A DNA stretch of 64,000 bases, taken from the NCBI GenBank assembly GCA_044227925.1, contig JBGAVW010000018.1, positions 1 through 64,000 on the forward strand, given 5' to 3'. Numbering within the stretch: the first letter of the stretch is position 1; every line of letters begins with the position of its first letter. This DNA is from JADJLQ01 sp044227925. Its GTDB lineage: Bacteria; Bacteroidota; Bacteroidia; Chitinophagales; Saprospiraceae. The position numbers and the translations under genes are program-made. The notes below the pieces were generated by a model, which had not been told where the DNA came from, did not search any database, and was given only the letters and a program-made list of their open reading frames with translations. Below are positions 33,626 to 42,247 of the stretch, one piece after another.

Positions 33626-34558
33626 TTAGTCAGCATACAACTGTGCTATTGATCTGTATTCATGTACAGTCCTGATGGCTTTTGAAAATAATTCTGCGGA
33701 AGAGAGTACTTTAATTTTTGAACTATTTTGCTTGAGTGGCAAAGTATCAGTAACAATTAGTTCGGTGATGAAAGAATGGTCTATTTTTTCATATGCATTG
33801 CCGGATAGTACCGGATGAGTGCATATAACCTTAACCGAATTTGCGCCTTTTTTCTTTATTGCTTCTGCAGCGGCACAAAGTGTACCCGCAGTGTCCACAA
33901 TGTCATCTACTAAAATGATGTCTTTATTTTCCACCTCTCCTATAACCATCATAGAGCTGACTTCATTTGGCTTTGACCTGCTTTTGTCGCAAATCACCAA
34001 TTCCGTATTAAAATATTTGGCATAATTGCGTGCTCTTTTAACTCCTCCTACATCGGCACAAGCAAATATGGTTTTATCCGTAATCATTTGTTTAAGATAT
34101 GGCTTGAATATGGCTTCACTTCGTAAATGATCCAATGGTATATCAAAAAAACCTTGGATTTGGTCAGCGTGCAGGTCCATAGTCATCACCCGGCTTGCTC
34201 CGGCTGTAACCAACAAATTGGCAAGTAGTTTTGCGGTTATAGGTACTCGACTTTTATCTTTCCTATCCTGGCGGGCATAGCCAAAATAAGGTATTACAGC
34301 TGTAATGTATTCTGCGCTCGCCCTGCGGGCAGTATCCAAAAATAATAATGTCTCAAATAAATTATCTATTGGGGCTTGGGTGGATTGGATAAAAAAAACA
34401 TACGCTCCGCGTACAGATTCATTTACTATAGGATGCATTTCTCCATCGCTGAATTTTTGGAGTGACATATCTCCCAGGGGCTGACCATAATGATTCATTA
34501 TTTTTTCAGATAAATATCGTGAATTGGTTCCGGAGAATACCTTTACTACCATAGACAT
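33626..34558 (-). CDS. prs: Ribose-phosphate pyrophosphokinase
   Basis: Prs makes PRPP from ribose 5-phosphate and ATP for nucleotide, His and Trp synthesis. With the start at ATG 34558 it has 310 residues, the usual length; ATG 34579 (seven codons earlier) and ATG 34552 (two later) are alternatives. Motifs are KVFSGTNSRYL near the N-terminus, FGYARQDRK for ATP, MTMDLHADQIQGFFDIP for metal and ribose, and the PRPP loop VDDIVDTAGTL. A TTG-N18-TACCTTTG promoter directly abuts the start, so the message may be leaderless from 34552. Confidence 0.95.
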   Translation of the reverse strand: MSMVVKVFSGTNSRYLSEKIMNHYGQPLGDMSLQKFSDGEMHPIVNESVRGAYVFFIQSTQAPIDNLFETLLFLDTARRASAEYITAVIPYFGYARQDRKDKSRVPITAKLLANLLVTAGASRVMTMDLHADQIQGFFDIPLDHLRSEAIFKPYLKQMITDKTIFACADVGGVKRARNYAKYFNTELVICDKSRSKPNEVSSMMVIGEVENKDIILVDDIVDTAGTLCAAAEAIKKKGANSVKVICTHPVLSGNAYEKIDHSFITELIVTDTLPLKQNSSKIKVLSSAELFSKAIRTVHEYRSIAQLYAD

Positions 34559-34587
34559 CAAAGGTAGTAATTCATCCATAATACCAA
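34559..34587 (-). promoter_or_regulatory. Possible promoter of prs abutting the start codon
   Basis: On the minus strand TTG (34587-34585), 18 bp and TACCTTTG (34566-34559) fit the Bacteroidota promoter pattern. Initiation would fall about 6 bp on, at or beside the ATG at 34552. Confidence 0.45.
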
Positions 34588-34641
34588 TTCATTATTTAAC
34601 CACTATGTAAATAATATTTTACCCGGATGGAAATTTCAATT

Positions 34642-35757
34642 CTAGACCAGAGGGCGATATACTTCCTGGTAATATTTTAAAACCGTATTAGCAGGCTGAA
34701 ACTTTTCCAGGTGTTTTTTTCTTTTTTCTGCAGTATGATGTAAGAAGCTTCTTTTATCCAAAGAGTCTAATATAGTTACTAACTCATCAGGTTCTGATGG
34801 ATTAAAGTATAGGGCAACATCTCCACCTGCCTCGGGCAATGAAGAAAGATTTGAAGTAATGACAGGTACATTGGCCGCTATTCCTTCCAAAACCGGTAAT
34901 CCAAACCCTTCACCCAATGAAGGATAAATCACTGCGTTTGCATTTTTAAACAAGATTTGTACTTCTGACCTGGGTAAATTTGGTAAATGATATATATAAG
35001 ACGCCAGGTGATGTTGATGTATGAAATGGTTCATTTCTTTTAAATAATTAGTACCATTTCCTGCAATGACCAGGGGTAATCTTTGATCCTTCGGTTGTCT
35101 GATCATGGCCTCCAGTATTACCTTTATATTTTTACGATAGGTCACCGAACCTACAAAATAATTGTAATTTATAGGTAAATTATGTTTTTGGATTGTAGCA
35201 TTGATCTGATCGTTCGTCACGGGTTGGTTGAAAGCAGGATCATAGGTCTGATAAATAACAACGATTTTTTTTTCATCAACCGGAAATGATTCCATAATTG
35301 ATTTCTTGGTGGATTCACTTATAGCAACAATGACATTTGCATTTTTGATAGCCAGTTTTGTTTTTATATGATAAATGTTCCTGTCGATAAAAGAGAAATC
35401 ATCATGAAACGATTGGTATAATAAGTCATGGATGGTGACTACATACTTCAGATCATGGTTTCTTATTACAGGTAATTCATTGCTAAGTCCATGATAGATA
35501 TCGATTTTTTCTTTATGGGAATATTTTGACAAATTTATAGACCGGTAATACCATGCAGGTGTATCCAAGGTTATGGTTTCTACTTGTGGGTGAGTGAAAA
35601 AAAAATTTGTAAGGGAGGTATTTACCGGTTTTGCATCAAACAGGACGATCTTCATATCTTCGTTCAACTGTAGTAAAACCCGGATCAGAGTCCTGCTATA
35701 ATGACCCAAACCAGTAGAGTTGTGAAAAAGTCTTTTGGCATCAAATCCAATTTTCAT
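34642..35757 (-). CDS. Glycosyltransferase family 4 (group 1) protein
   Basis: A 371-residue GT-B fold retaining glycosyltransferase. The N-terminal half has the STGLGHYSRTLIRVL acceptor-side loop. The C-terminal nucleotide-sugar domain contains GSVTYRKNIKVILEA, then PSLGEGFGLPVLEGIA with the E-x7-E motif, which binds the donor. Architecture is close to mannosyltransferases of the MtfB/WbdA kind. Donor and acceptor cannot be fixed from sequence. The gene is 11 bp downstream of the M16 protease gene and 62 bp upstream of prs on the same strand. It is not within a polysaccharide cluster. Confidence 0.9.
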   Translation of the reverse strand: MKIGFDAKRLFHNSTGLGHYSRTLIRVLLQLNEDMKIVLFDAKPVNTSLTNFFFTHPQVETITLDTPAWYYRSINLSKYSHKEKIDIYHGLSNELPVIRNHDLKYVVTIHDLLYQSFHDDFSFIDRNIYHIKTKLAIKNANVIVAISESTKKSIMESFPVDEKKIVVIYQTYDPAFNQPVTNDQINATIQKHNLPINYNYFVGSVTYRKNIKVILEAMIRQPKDQRLPLVIAGNGTNYLKEMNHFIHQHHLASYIYHLPNLPRSEVQILFKNANAVIYPSLGEGFGLPVLEGIAANVPVITSNLSSLPEAGGDVALYFNPSEPDELVTILDSLDKRSFLHHTAEKRKKHLEKFQPANTVLKYYQEVYRPLV

Positions 35758-35768
35758 CGAAATGAGGA

Positions 35769-38465
35769 TTAATCGGACAATATATTACCGTCACCATCTA
35801 CCTGTATGATTTCATCAAATTCCAATGATTTTAAATCCTGGTAGGTAACCTCTTTGTTGGTAACCACAAACCATTTAAGCTTGGAGGCATCTATAATCTC
35901 TTTCGAAAGTGAATGCACTTCATCAATGCTCAAGGCCCTTACTTTGTCTGAATAAGTTTGCCAATAATTATCCTCTAAATTATATTTTATCATAGCATTG
36001 AGTGATCCCGATACGGCTGCATTAGTTTCCCATATACCAGGAAGCGCCATTACCTGATTGTTTTTTGTTTTTTCAAATTCATGTTCAGTAATTGTTTTTT
36101 CATCATTGATGGCATTAAACTCAGCTATGATTTCGAGTATGGTATCTTTGGTTTTATCTATTTGTACCTGGGTATAGACTATAAATGCTCTTTCCTCTTT
36201 AGATTCTTTTACAAATGCCCCCGCGCCGTAAGTCCAATGTTTATCTTCCCTCAGGTTAAGATTTATGCGGGATGTAAAATCACCACCCAGTACATTTATA
36301 AGTGGTTCTTTTGCAATTTCAGATATATTACCATATGGGGGAAAAGTGTAACCAGCCAATACTACGGATTGTTGAACTTCAGGTTTATGTAGCAAGTACA
36401 GGACTTTTTTGGACTCTTTTTTCTGGGATACACTTTTTGTATTGTTCTTTTCAGGTTTACCTACCCATTCCTTGAATTTTTCAGTTAATTTCGACTTTAT
36501 TTCATCCATAGTTATATCACCCACCACTGAAACCACAGAATCCTGAGGTACAACCCACCTCATGTAATAGTCTTTTATGTCCTGTAGAGTTAATGATGAA
36601 ACACTCGTTTCAAATCCTGCCCCAGATAATGGGAGACTATAAGGGTGTTCGTTGCCGTATAAAAACTTTGGCATTACCCTCAATGCCATTTGCGCCGGAT
36701 TCATTTTTTCACGTTGGATTCCTGCTATTTGAAGTGATTTTATTCTTTCAAAATCCGATTCGGGAAAAGAAGGATGCAATGCTATTTCAGTAAACAGATC
36801 AAGACTTTGATCGAGGCTCTGAGTCAGACATTCCAAAGTCAAATAGGACTTATCGAGGTCCGCAAAAGATTTTATGGAAGCACCAAGTAAGCTTTGTTTT
36901 TCACTAATCTCTAATGCATCCAGATGACGCGTACCCTCATCCAGCATGTTCATTGCCACAGAAGCTAAACCCGGCTTTCCACTAAAATGGTCTGAATTGG
37001 TGCCGCCATTCATCATGAGGCTTAAAACGATGGTAGGGGTGTTGGGCCTCCTTGCGAGCACTATTTGCAACCCATTCTCGAGAGTTGATTTTTCAATTTC
37101 AGGAAATGGAGAGGCAGGGGTATGTCCTATTTCAGGTAATCGTGATCTGTCTATAGTTGATATATCAGTCTGGTATTCAGGAAAAGGCTTGGCAATGATG
37201 GTGTGGGATCCATCCAGCAGCCATTTGCGGGCGATTTCCATTATCTCTTCCCGGTTTATTGTCTCCAGGTATTCATTATAAGTCACAAAATAATCCGGCC
37301 GGTTACCAAAAATTTCACTTTCAGCCAACACATCAGATTTTCCGCCAAAGCCCCCAATACGCTCAACATTTTTTATAAAGCTTGCAAAATATTTTGATTT
37401 CACCCGGAGTAGTTCTTCATCCGTAGGTCCTTCTTCAAAAAAATTCAGTAGTGTATCATGAATAATGTGTTCTGCTTCAGTAATTTCATGACCGGGTTTT
37501 ACCCTGCATTCTACTATGAAATTGCCACATATTTCCCTTGAATAGTTAAATACCGAAACAGAGGTGGCTGTTTGATTCTTATAGACCAATTCTTTATATA
37601 ATCTGGAATTTTTATCTGATCCCAATATAGCAGCCATAAGGTCAAATGCAGCTGCTTCACGGGTGCCCCATTGCGGAATGTTCCATCCAATAGTGATTTT
37701 GCCTTCGGGTACCCTGTCTTCATATACCTGCCTTGAATGACCTTTTCGTATTGGAATATCTTTTTCAGTTCTGGCAATTGTCGGGCCACTTGCAATGTGT
37801 CCAAAATATTTCTTTACTTTTTCCAGGGCTTCGTCGGCTTTTATTGCACCACAGATTACAATTACAGCATTGGCTGCACCATAATAATTATTAAACCAAT
37901 CATGTACATCGGATACACTGGCACCTTCTATATCTTCAATGGATCCAATGACCGTCCAGGAATAGGGATGGCCTTTTGGAAACATGGCTTCGGTAAAAAG
38001 ATCATCTTCTTTGGCATACGGTTGGGTTTCTCCTTGTTTTTTTTCATTTATTACCACCCCTCTTTGTTCATCCAGTTTGGCCTGATCAATAGCACCCGTG
38101 AGATGACCCATTCGGTCAGATTCCAACCATAGTATCTGATCGATTGCCCCAAGAGGCACGGTCTGAAAATAATTCGTGCGGTCGTTATTGGTGGTACCAT
38201 TAAGGTCTGTTGCCCCGATCGCTTCCAGTGCTTGAAAATAATCGGTATTAAAATTTTCTGAACCGTTAAACATAAGGTGCTCAAACAAATGGGCAAAACC
38301 ACTTTTACCAGGTTTTTCGTTTTTCGATCCTACATGGTACCATACATTTACTGCCACAATTGGGGCCTTAAAATCTTCATGCACGATCAATCTCAATCCA
38401 TTATTCAGTACAAATTTTTTAAAAGGAATCTGTATATCTTTAGCTTTAAATAGTAAATCTGACAT
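35769..38465 (-). CDS. M16 family zinc metallopeptidase (two-half insulinase type)
   Basis: A full-length 898-residue M16 protease carrying both halves in one chain. The N-terminal half has the inverted zinc motif HLFEH at 59-63 (ligands His59 and His63, catalytic Glu62) and the third ligand Glu141 in VVINE. The C-terminal half (about 450-890) lacks an HxxEH, as expected, but retains the substrate-binding REDKHWTYGAGA segment. No signal peptide is visible in the first 30 residues, so a cytoplasmic location is implied, unlike many periplasmic relatives. It probably degrades peptides. It diverges from the DUF983 gene. Confidence 0.93.
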   Translation of the reverse strand: MSDLLFKAKDIQIPFKKFVLNNGLRLIVHEDFKAPIVAVNVWYHVGSKNEKPGKSGFAHLFEHLMFNGSENFNTDYFQALEAIGATDLNGTTNNDRTNYFQTVPLGAIDQILWLESDRMGHLTGAIDQAKLDEQRGVVINEKKQGETQPYAKEDDLFTEAMFPKGHPYSWTVIGSIEDIEGASVSDVHDWFNNYYGAANAVIVICGAIKADEALEKVKKYFGHIASGPTIARTEKDIPIRKGHSRQVYEDRVPEGKITIGWNIPQWGTREAAAFDLMAAILGSDKNSRLYKELVYKNQTATSVSVFNYSREICGNFIVECRVKPGHEITEAEHIIHDTLLNFFEEGPTDEELLRVKSKYFASFIKNVERIGGFGGKSDVLAESEIFGNRPDYFVTYNEYLETINREEIMEIARKWLLDGSHTIIAKPFPEYQTDISTIDRSRLPEIGHTPASPFPEIEKSTLENGLQIVLARRPNTPTIVLSLMMNGGTNSDHFSGKPGLASVAMNMLDEGTRHLDALEISEKQSLLGASIKSFADLDKSYLTLECLTQSLDQSLDLFTEIALHPSFPESDFERIKSLQIAGIQREKMNPAQMALRVMPKFLYGNEHPYSLPLSGAGFETSVSSLTLQDIKDYYMRWVVPQDSVVSVVGDITMDEIKSKLTEKFKEWVGKPEKNNTKSVSQKKESKKVLYLLHKPEVQQSVVLAGYTFPPYGNISEIAKEPLINVLGGDFTSRINLNLREDKHWTYGAGAFVKESKEERAFIVYTQVQIDKTKDTILEIIAEFNAINDEKTITEHEFEKTKNNQVMALPGIWETNAAVSGSLNAMIKYNLEDNYWQTYSDKVRALSIDEVHSLSKEIIDASKLKWFVVTNKEVTYQDLKSLEFDEIIQVDGDGNILSD

Positions 38466-38579
38466 AGTTTTCTATTGAATATCCGCAAAGGAAAGGGATT
38501 TGAGCCAATTTTTATAACCTATTATATGTAACTATTATTACAATGGTTTTTGGATTCAAAGATTAACTTTGCGATTAAT

Positions 38580-38954
38580 ATGTCACGATTTATTGAAAAG
38601 CTTTCTGCTATTTTAAGCATGAAATGTCCCCGATGCGAAAAAGGAAAGATGTTTTCTGCCGGCCTGTTTGAATTTTCTAAATTTCTTAATATGCCGGAAA
38701 AATGTGAGCATTGTGGTATGCATTTCACTCCGGAACCAGGTTTTTACATGGGCTCTATGTTTATCTCTTATGCAGTTTTTTCATGGGGTATGTTAGGCCT
38801 GATTGCGGTTTTCTATTTGGTTTTTCACATTGGTATTAATATGTCTATTTTTCTGGCCGTAGTAGTAGGTTTGATATGTTTTACTTTTGTCATCCGGCTT
38901 GCCAGATCCATCGCCCTTCATATGGTGAGAGGGTTCGATCCTAAATATAAATAA
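38580..38954 (+). CDS. DUF983 family membrane protein
   Basis: A 124-residue protein starting at ATG 38580; a TTG ten codons upstream is less likely, because a TAACTTTG promoter-like element lies between the two. Two zinc-ribbon-type CxxC pairs (Cys16/Cys19 and Cys42/Cys45) precede two membrane helices (about 58-80 and 86-106), and the family's FTPEPGFYMGSMFISYAVF block is clear. DUF983 members are small inner-membrane proteins often near cytochrome oxidase genes. None is adjacent here, and the function is unknown. Confidence 0.88.
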   Translation: MSRFIEKLSAILSMKCPRCEKGKMFSAGLFEFSKFLNMPEKCEHCGMHFTPEPGFYMGSMFISYAVFSWGMLGLIAVFYLVFHIGINMSIFLAVVVGLICFTFVIRLARSIALHMVRGFDPKYK

Positions 38955-39005
38955 CCCCGGAATTTAGATATTTTAAGCAATGCAAAAATGTATATACTTT
39001 AATCA

Positions 39006-39899
39006 ATGAAAAGATTTGTTCTTCTGATTTTTTTGACGGTTTTGACCATTACTTTAATGGGTCAGCACCTGCACGATTCTATCCCATTGATAGCTAAAAA
39101 TGCATCACTCAAAAAAATATCTTCCGAGTTTTTATTTACAGAAGGGCCGATTGCGGATAAATCCGGAAATGTCTTTTTTACTGACCAACCTAATGACCGG
39201 ATTATGAAATGGACCCCTTCGTCCGGGATTATCGAATACATGAAGCCGAGTGGAAGGGCCAACGGCCTATATATTGACAAGAAAGGGGATTTGTATGCCT
39301 GTGCAGATGAAAAAAATCAAATCTGGAAAATTGATAATCAGAAAAAGGTAACCATCATTGCAGAAAGCGTAAATGGCAAAAGATTTAATGGGCCAAATGA
39401 TCTATGGATAGGTCGCAACGGTTTTATTTATTTTACAGATCCATTTTATAAGAGAGAATATTGGTCACATACCACATCGGAATTGGATCATGAAGCAGTA
39501 TATTTATTATCCAATTCCAATGAAATACGGATGATTGATACGACACTAAGCCAGCCAAATGGAATCATTGGGTCAAATAAAAATAATGTATTGTATGTAT
39601 CAGACATCAGAGATCGTAAGACTTATTCTTATACCATTCAGAGTGACGGCAGTGTGAGCGGACGCAAACTTTTCTGCAATATGGGATCAGATGGGATGAC
39701 TATTGATAAAAAAGGCAATATTTATCTCACCGGTAGGGGAGTAACTATATTTGATAAGTATGGAAAGCGGATAGGTAATATCCCGGTACCCGAACCCTGG
39801 ACTGCAAATGTCACTTTTGGTGGCAAGGGTAAAAAGACATTGTTCATTACGGCATCCAAATCTGTATACACACTGAAAATGAAGGTTAAAGGACAGTAA
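39006..39899 (+). CDS. SMP-30/gluconolactonase/LRE family protein, exported
   Basis: A 297-residue six-bladed beta-propeller. A signal peptide (about 1-20) precedes FTEGPIADKSGNVFFTD, with the metal-ligand Glu, followed by NGPNDLWIGRNGFIYFTDP, LSQPNGI and GSDGMTIDKKGNIYLTG, the Ca2+-binding and lactonase signatures. Family members hydrolyse sugar lactones. The export signal implies the periplasm, as for gluconolactonases. It stands alone on the plus strand and converges on a small lipoprotein gene with a 1-bp gap. Confidence 0.9.
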   Translation: MKRFVLLIFLTVLTITLMGQHLHDSIPLIAKNASLKKISSEFLFTEGPIADKSGNVFFTDQPNDRIMKWTPSSGIIEYMKPSGRANGLYIDKKGDLYACADEKNQIWKIDNQKKVTIIAESVNGKRFNGPNDLWIGRNGFIYFTDPFYKREYWSHTTSELDHEAVYLLSNSNEIRMIDTTLSQPNGIIGSNKNNVLYVSDIRDRKTYSYTIQSDGSVSGRKLFCNMGSDGMTIDKKGNIYLTGRGVTIFDKYGKRIGNIPVPEPWTANVTFGGKGKKTLFITASKSVYTLKMKVKGQ

Positions 39900-39900
39900 A

Positions 39901-40308
39901 TTATTTCCTTTTTCTTATCAGGTATCGTTTTTCGATTTCATTAAATTCCAAAGGCCTCGATGTGTCTGCATCTGCCCAATCCTCTACAGGTCTGAAATCC
40001 AGTAATAAAGTATCTTGTCCAATGGTTTCGTAAATCCCGGTAAGAATCTTACCCTTCATGAGCCCCTTATTAAATTGATACAAATCTATCCATTTTGGAT
40101 TTTTAGTATCATCCAATTTGTAGTGGGCAATAAAAGTATCTTCTAAAAATTGTTGTTTAATGATCCAGCTCATTGTACTATCCTCCCGATAAGTCATTTC
40201 GTGATAATCTTTGGTCATAAGCCAGTGATCATGAATAAAATGAGTCGGTGTTTTTTTACAACAAATGAGCAAAGCAGTAATCAGGATCAGGCAGTAGAAT
40301 TTTAACAT
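39901..40308 (-). CDS. Small probable lipoprotein of unknown function
   Basis: A 135-residue protein with a hydrophobic N-terminus (residues 3-15) ending in a Cys-Cys-Lys-Lys sequence, a weak lipobox (LIC before the second Cys) that suggests a lipid-anchored outer or inner membrane protein. The rest is polar and aromatic, with a lipocalin-like look (HDHWLMTKDYHEM, ...LDFRPVEDW). I recognise no family. Its stop lies 1 bp from the stop of the convergent SMP-30 gene, leaving no room for a terminator. Confidence 0.65.
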   Translation of the reverse strand: MLKFYCLILITALLICCKKTPTHFIHDHWLMTKDYHEMTYREDSTMSWIIKQQFLEDTFIAHYKLDDTKNPKWIDLYQFNKGLMKGKILTGIYETIGQDTLLLDFRPVEDWADADTSRPLEFNEIEKRYLIRKRK

Positions 40309-40470
40309 GGTTTTGAAAGAGCGGTCAAAATTAAAACAAAAAACGACTTTTGAACTTTAATATATGTTATCCTATCAGAACATTGCTATTTTTTCATGTT
40401 TTTATATGAGGGACTAATAATAAGAATTTCCTGATGCCGTAATTGGACAACGTACTGATTATTGCATGGC

Positions 40471-40499
40471 AAAAAAAAAGTCCTCTAATGAGGACTTTT
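40471..40499 (-). terminator. Terminator of tRNA-Gln
   Basis: AAAAGTCCTC (40476-40485) pairs with GAGGACTTTT (40490-40499) around TAAT, a 10-bp perfect stem. On the minus strand it is followed by five more T residues. It ends the tRNA transcript 5 bp after the tRNA. Confidence 0.85.
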
Positions 40500-40503
40500 C
40501 TTG

Positions 40504-40574
40504 TTGACCCATAAGGATTCGAACCTTAACAAGCAGAACCAAAATCTGATGTGCTACCGTTACACCATGGGTCA
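40504..40574 (-). tRNA. tRNA-Gln (anticodon TTG)
   Basis: On the minus strand the sequence folds as a complete tRNA: acceptor TGACCCA with TGGGTCA, D arm GTG...CAC with loop GG, anticodon arm with loop TTTTGGT (anticodon TTG, for CAA and CAG codons), four-base variable region, T arm TAAGG/CCTTA with loop TTCGAAT, discriminator A. The outermost anticodon-stem pair (27-43) is T-C; the other four pair. CCA is not encoded. A strong promoter and terminator flank it, making a single-tRNA transcription unit. Confidence 0.95.
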
Positions 40575-40594
40575 ATTGCTTTTGGAAGCGGGTG

Positions 40595-40624
40595 CAAAGA
40601 TACGATTATCATCCAATTTTCAAA
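40595..40624 (-). promoter_or_regulatory. Promoter of tRNA-Gln
   Basis: On the minus strand TTTG (40624-40621), 18 bp and TATCTTTG (40602-40595) match the Bacteroidota consensus fully and are followed by CACCCG. The tRNA 5' end lies about 20 bp downstream. The stretch 40625-40772 holds nothing else visible. Confidence 0.8.
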
Positions 40625-40772
40625 TCGTTTTTTATTAAATAATGCGATTATTGGGTTCCCTGTGAACTCCGTAGATTGCCTCGCCTGTAGTGAAACTATA
40701 AAGTCAGGTATATTTTTGATTTTGGGATCAAATTTTCTCTTTTTAGTGGAGCTACTTGTAAAACCAATTTTT

Positions 40773-41225
40773 TTAAAAGTAGATTTTCCCATTCCACCAT
40801 TCCTTATCAAATACAGTATCGTATTTTTCATAAAATTGAATTGCAGGTATATTCCAATCCAAAACCTGCCATTTCATCATCACACAATTTAATCTTTTTG
40901 CTTCCAAAATGAGGGCATCAAATAATACTTTTCCAACCCCTTGCCCGCGCACATTTTCCTTGACCACAAAATCTTCCAGGTAGAGCATTTTACCCTTCCA
41001 GGTACTCCATGCCAGATAAAATAAGACCATACCTACTATTTGACCATCTCTATTTTCAGCCACAATAGCATCAAATATGCCCTCTTTAAAATTTGTCCTG
41101 TAGCTTTCAATTCCTGCTGTAACAGCTTGTGGCGCCTTTTCATATTCTGCCAAATCCCGTACCAATCCGAGTATTCCTTCAAGGTCATTTTCAGTGGCTT
41201 TCCGCACCTTTGTTAATAAATTCAT
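40773..41225 (-). CDS. GNAT family N-acetyltransferase (SSAT-like)
   Basis: A 150-residue acetyl-CoA-dependent N-acetyltransferase. The N-terminal VRKATENDLEGILGLVRDLAEYEK and the final EFYEKY..-type segment (IQFYEKYDTVFDKEWW) resemble diamine/spermidine acetyltransferases. The acetyl-CoA pyrophosphate loop is RGQGVGKVLF near 94-103, preceded by YLEDFVV. The polyamine assignment is by resemblance only. It is transcribed away from rpsL, with 122 bp between the starts. Confidence 0.88.
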   Translation of the reverse strand: MNLLTKVRKATENDLEGILGLVRDLAEYEKAPQAVTAGIESYRTNFKEGIFDAIVAENRDGQIVGMVLFYLAWSTWKGKMLYLEDFVVKENVRGQGVGKVLFDALILEAKRLNCVMMKWQVLDWNIPAIQFYEKYDTVFDKEWWNGKIYF

Positions 41226-41238
41226 TTTATAAAAACTT

Positions 41239-41270
41239 TTTGCCCAATATCAGAAATCTTTATATCTTTG
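41239..41270 (+). promoter_or_regulatory. Promoter of the rpsL (str) operon
   Basis: TTTG at 41239-41242, a 20-bp spacer and TATCTTTG at 41263-41270 match the Bacteroidota consensus, followed by CAGACA. It drives the long translation-gene block that starts at rpsL 78 bp downstream. Confidence 0.8.
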
Positions 41271-41276
41271 CAGACA

Positions 41277-41326
41277 CTTTTGAAAAAAATAGGTAAATTT
41301 TAGTCAAAAGGTATTGATAATCAATA
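41277..41326 (+). promoter_or_regulatory. Structured 5' leader of rpsL
   Basis: Two perfect inverted repeats lie between the promoter and rpsL: CTTTTGA (41277-41283) with TCAAAAG (41304-41310), and TATTGAT-A-ATCAATA (41312-41326). They fall in the first ~50 nt of the predicted transcript. A role in r-protein feedback is conjecture. Confidence 0.4.
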
Positions 41327-41347
41327 AGTAATAAATGAAATTATAGT

Positions 41348-41722
41348 ATGCCAACCATCAATCAACTGGTAAGATTAGGAAGAAAAGTAGTAAAAGCTAA
41401 AAGTAAATCACGTGCTTTAGATGCTTGTCCACAGAAAAGAGGGGTTTGTACCCGTGTTTATACTACTACTCCGAAGAAGCCTAATTCAGCTCTAAGAAAA
41501 GTGGCAAAAGTGCGAATGACCAATGGTATAGAGGTAATTGCCTATATCCCAGGAGAAGGTCATAACCTTCAGGAGCACTCAATGGTTTTAGTTAGAGGAG
41601 GAAGAATCAAAGACCTTCCTGGTGTGAGATATACTATTGTGCGCGGAGCAATAGATACTGCCGGAGTAAATAACAGAAAGAAATCACGATCTAAATACGG
41701 TTCAAAAAGACCTAAAAAGTAA
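41348..41722 (+). CDS. rpsL: 30S ribosomal protein S12
   Basis: S12 shapes the decoding centre. The 124-residue protein carries TTTPKKPNSALRK with the streptomycin-contact Lys, and GGRIKDLPGVRYT with the second Lys of resistance maps, both in wild-type form. It ends in a Lys/Arg-rich tail. As first gene of the str-like cluster it has its own promoter and a structured leader; rpsG follows 33 bp on. Confidence 0.98.
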   Translation: MPTINQLVRLGRKVVKAKSKSRALDACPQKRGVCTRVYTTTPKKPNSALRKVAKVRMTNGIEVIAYIPGEGHNLQEHSMVLVRGGRIKDLPGVRYTIVRGAIDTAGVNNRKKSRSKYGSKRPKK

Positions 41723-41755
41723 AATCCATTATTAGCAATATAAGATATATATATC

Positions 41756-42223
41756 ATGAGGAAGCGTAAACCAAAAGCAAGAGCAATCCAAGGTGATCCC
41801 AGATATAACGATGTAATGGTGAGTCGTTTTATCAACAATCTTCAGTGGAGTGGTAAAAAAGCAGGCGCTACTGCTATTTTTTACGATGCAATGGATATTG
41901 TAAAATCCAAATCAGGTGAGGAACCAGAATTAGAAATATGGAGAAAAGCACTTGATAATATCATGCCTCATGTTGAAGTAAGAAGCCGCCGTATCGGTGG
42001 TGCTACATTTCAGATCCCTGTTGAACTACCGCCAAACCGCAAAGTTTTCTTCGGAATGAAATGGATGATACGATATGCCAGAGAAAGGGCAGGGAAAGGC
42101 ATGGCTGAAAAACTGGCAGCTGAAATCGTGGCCGCTCAAAAAGGAGAAGGTGCCGCTGTAAAGAAAAGAGAAGACATTCACAAAATGGCTGAAGCGAACA
42201 GAGCTTTCGCAAGTTTTAAATAA
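41756..42223 (+). CDS. rpsG: 30S ribosomal protein S7
   Basis: S7 nucleates the 30S head and is, in E. coli, the str operon translational repressor. The 155-residue protein has the MRKRKPKAR start, YNDVMVSRFINNLQWSGKK, and GGATFQIPVELP. Length is typical. It lies between rpsL (33 bp) and fusA (24 bp) and is surely co-transcribed with both. Confidence 0.98.
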   Translation: MRKRKPKARAIQGDPRYNDVMVSRFINNLQWSGKKAGATAIFYDAMDIVKSKSGEEPELEIWRKALDNIMPHVEVRSRRIGGATFQIPVELPPNRKVFFGMKWMIRYARERAGKGMAEKLAAEIVAAQKGEGAAVKKREDIHKMAEANRAFASFK

Positions 42224-42247
42224 TCCAATTCGATAATAAATACCTCC

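Noticed and set aside
40551..40892. 113-codon plus-strand frame near the tRNA
   Set aside because: It runs through the tRNA-Gln gene and antisense to the GNAT gene, both of which are strongly supported.
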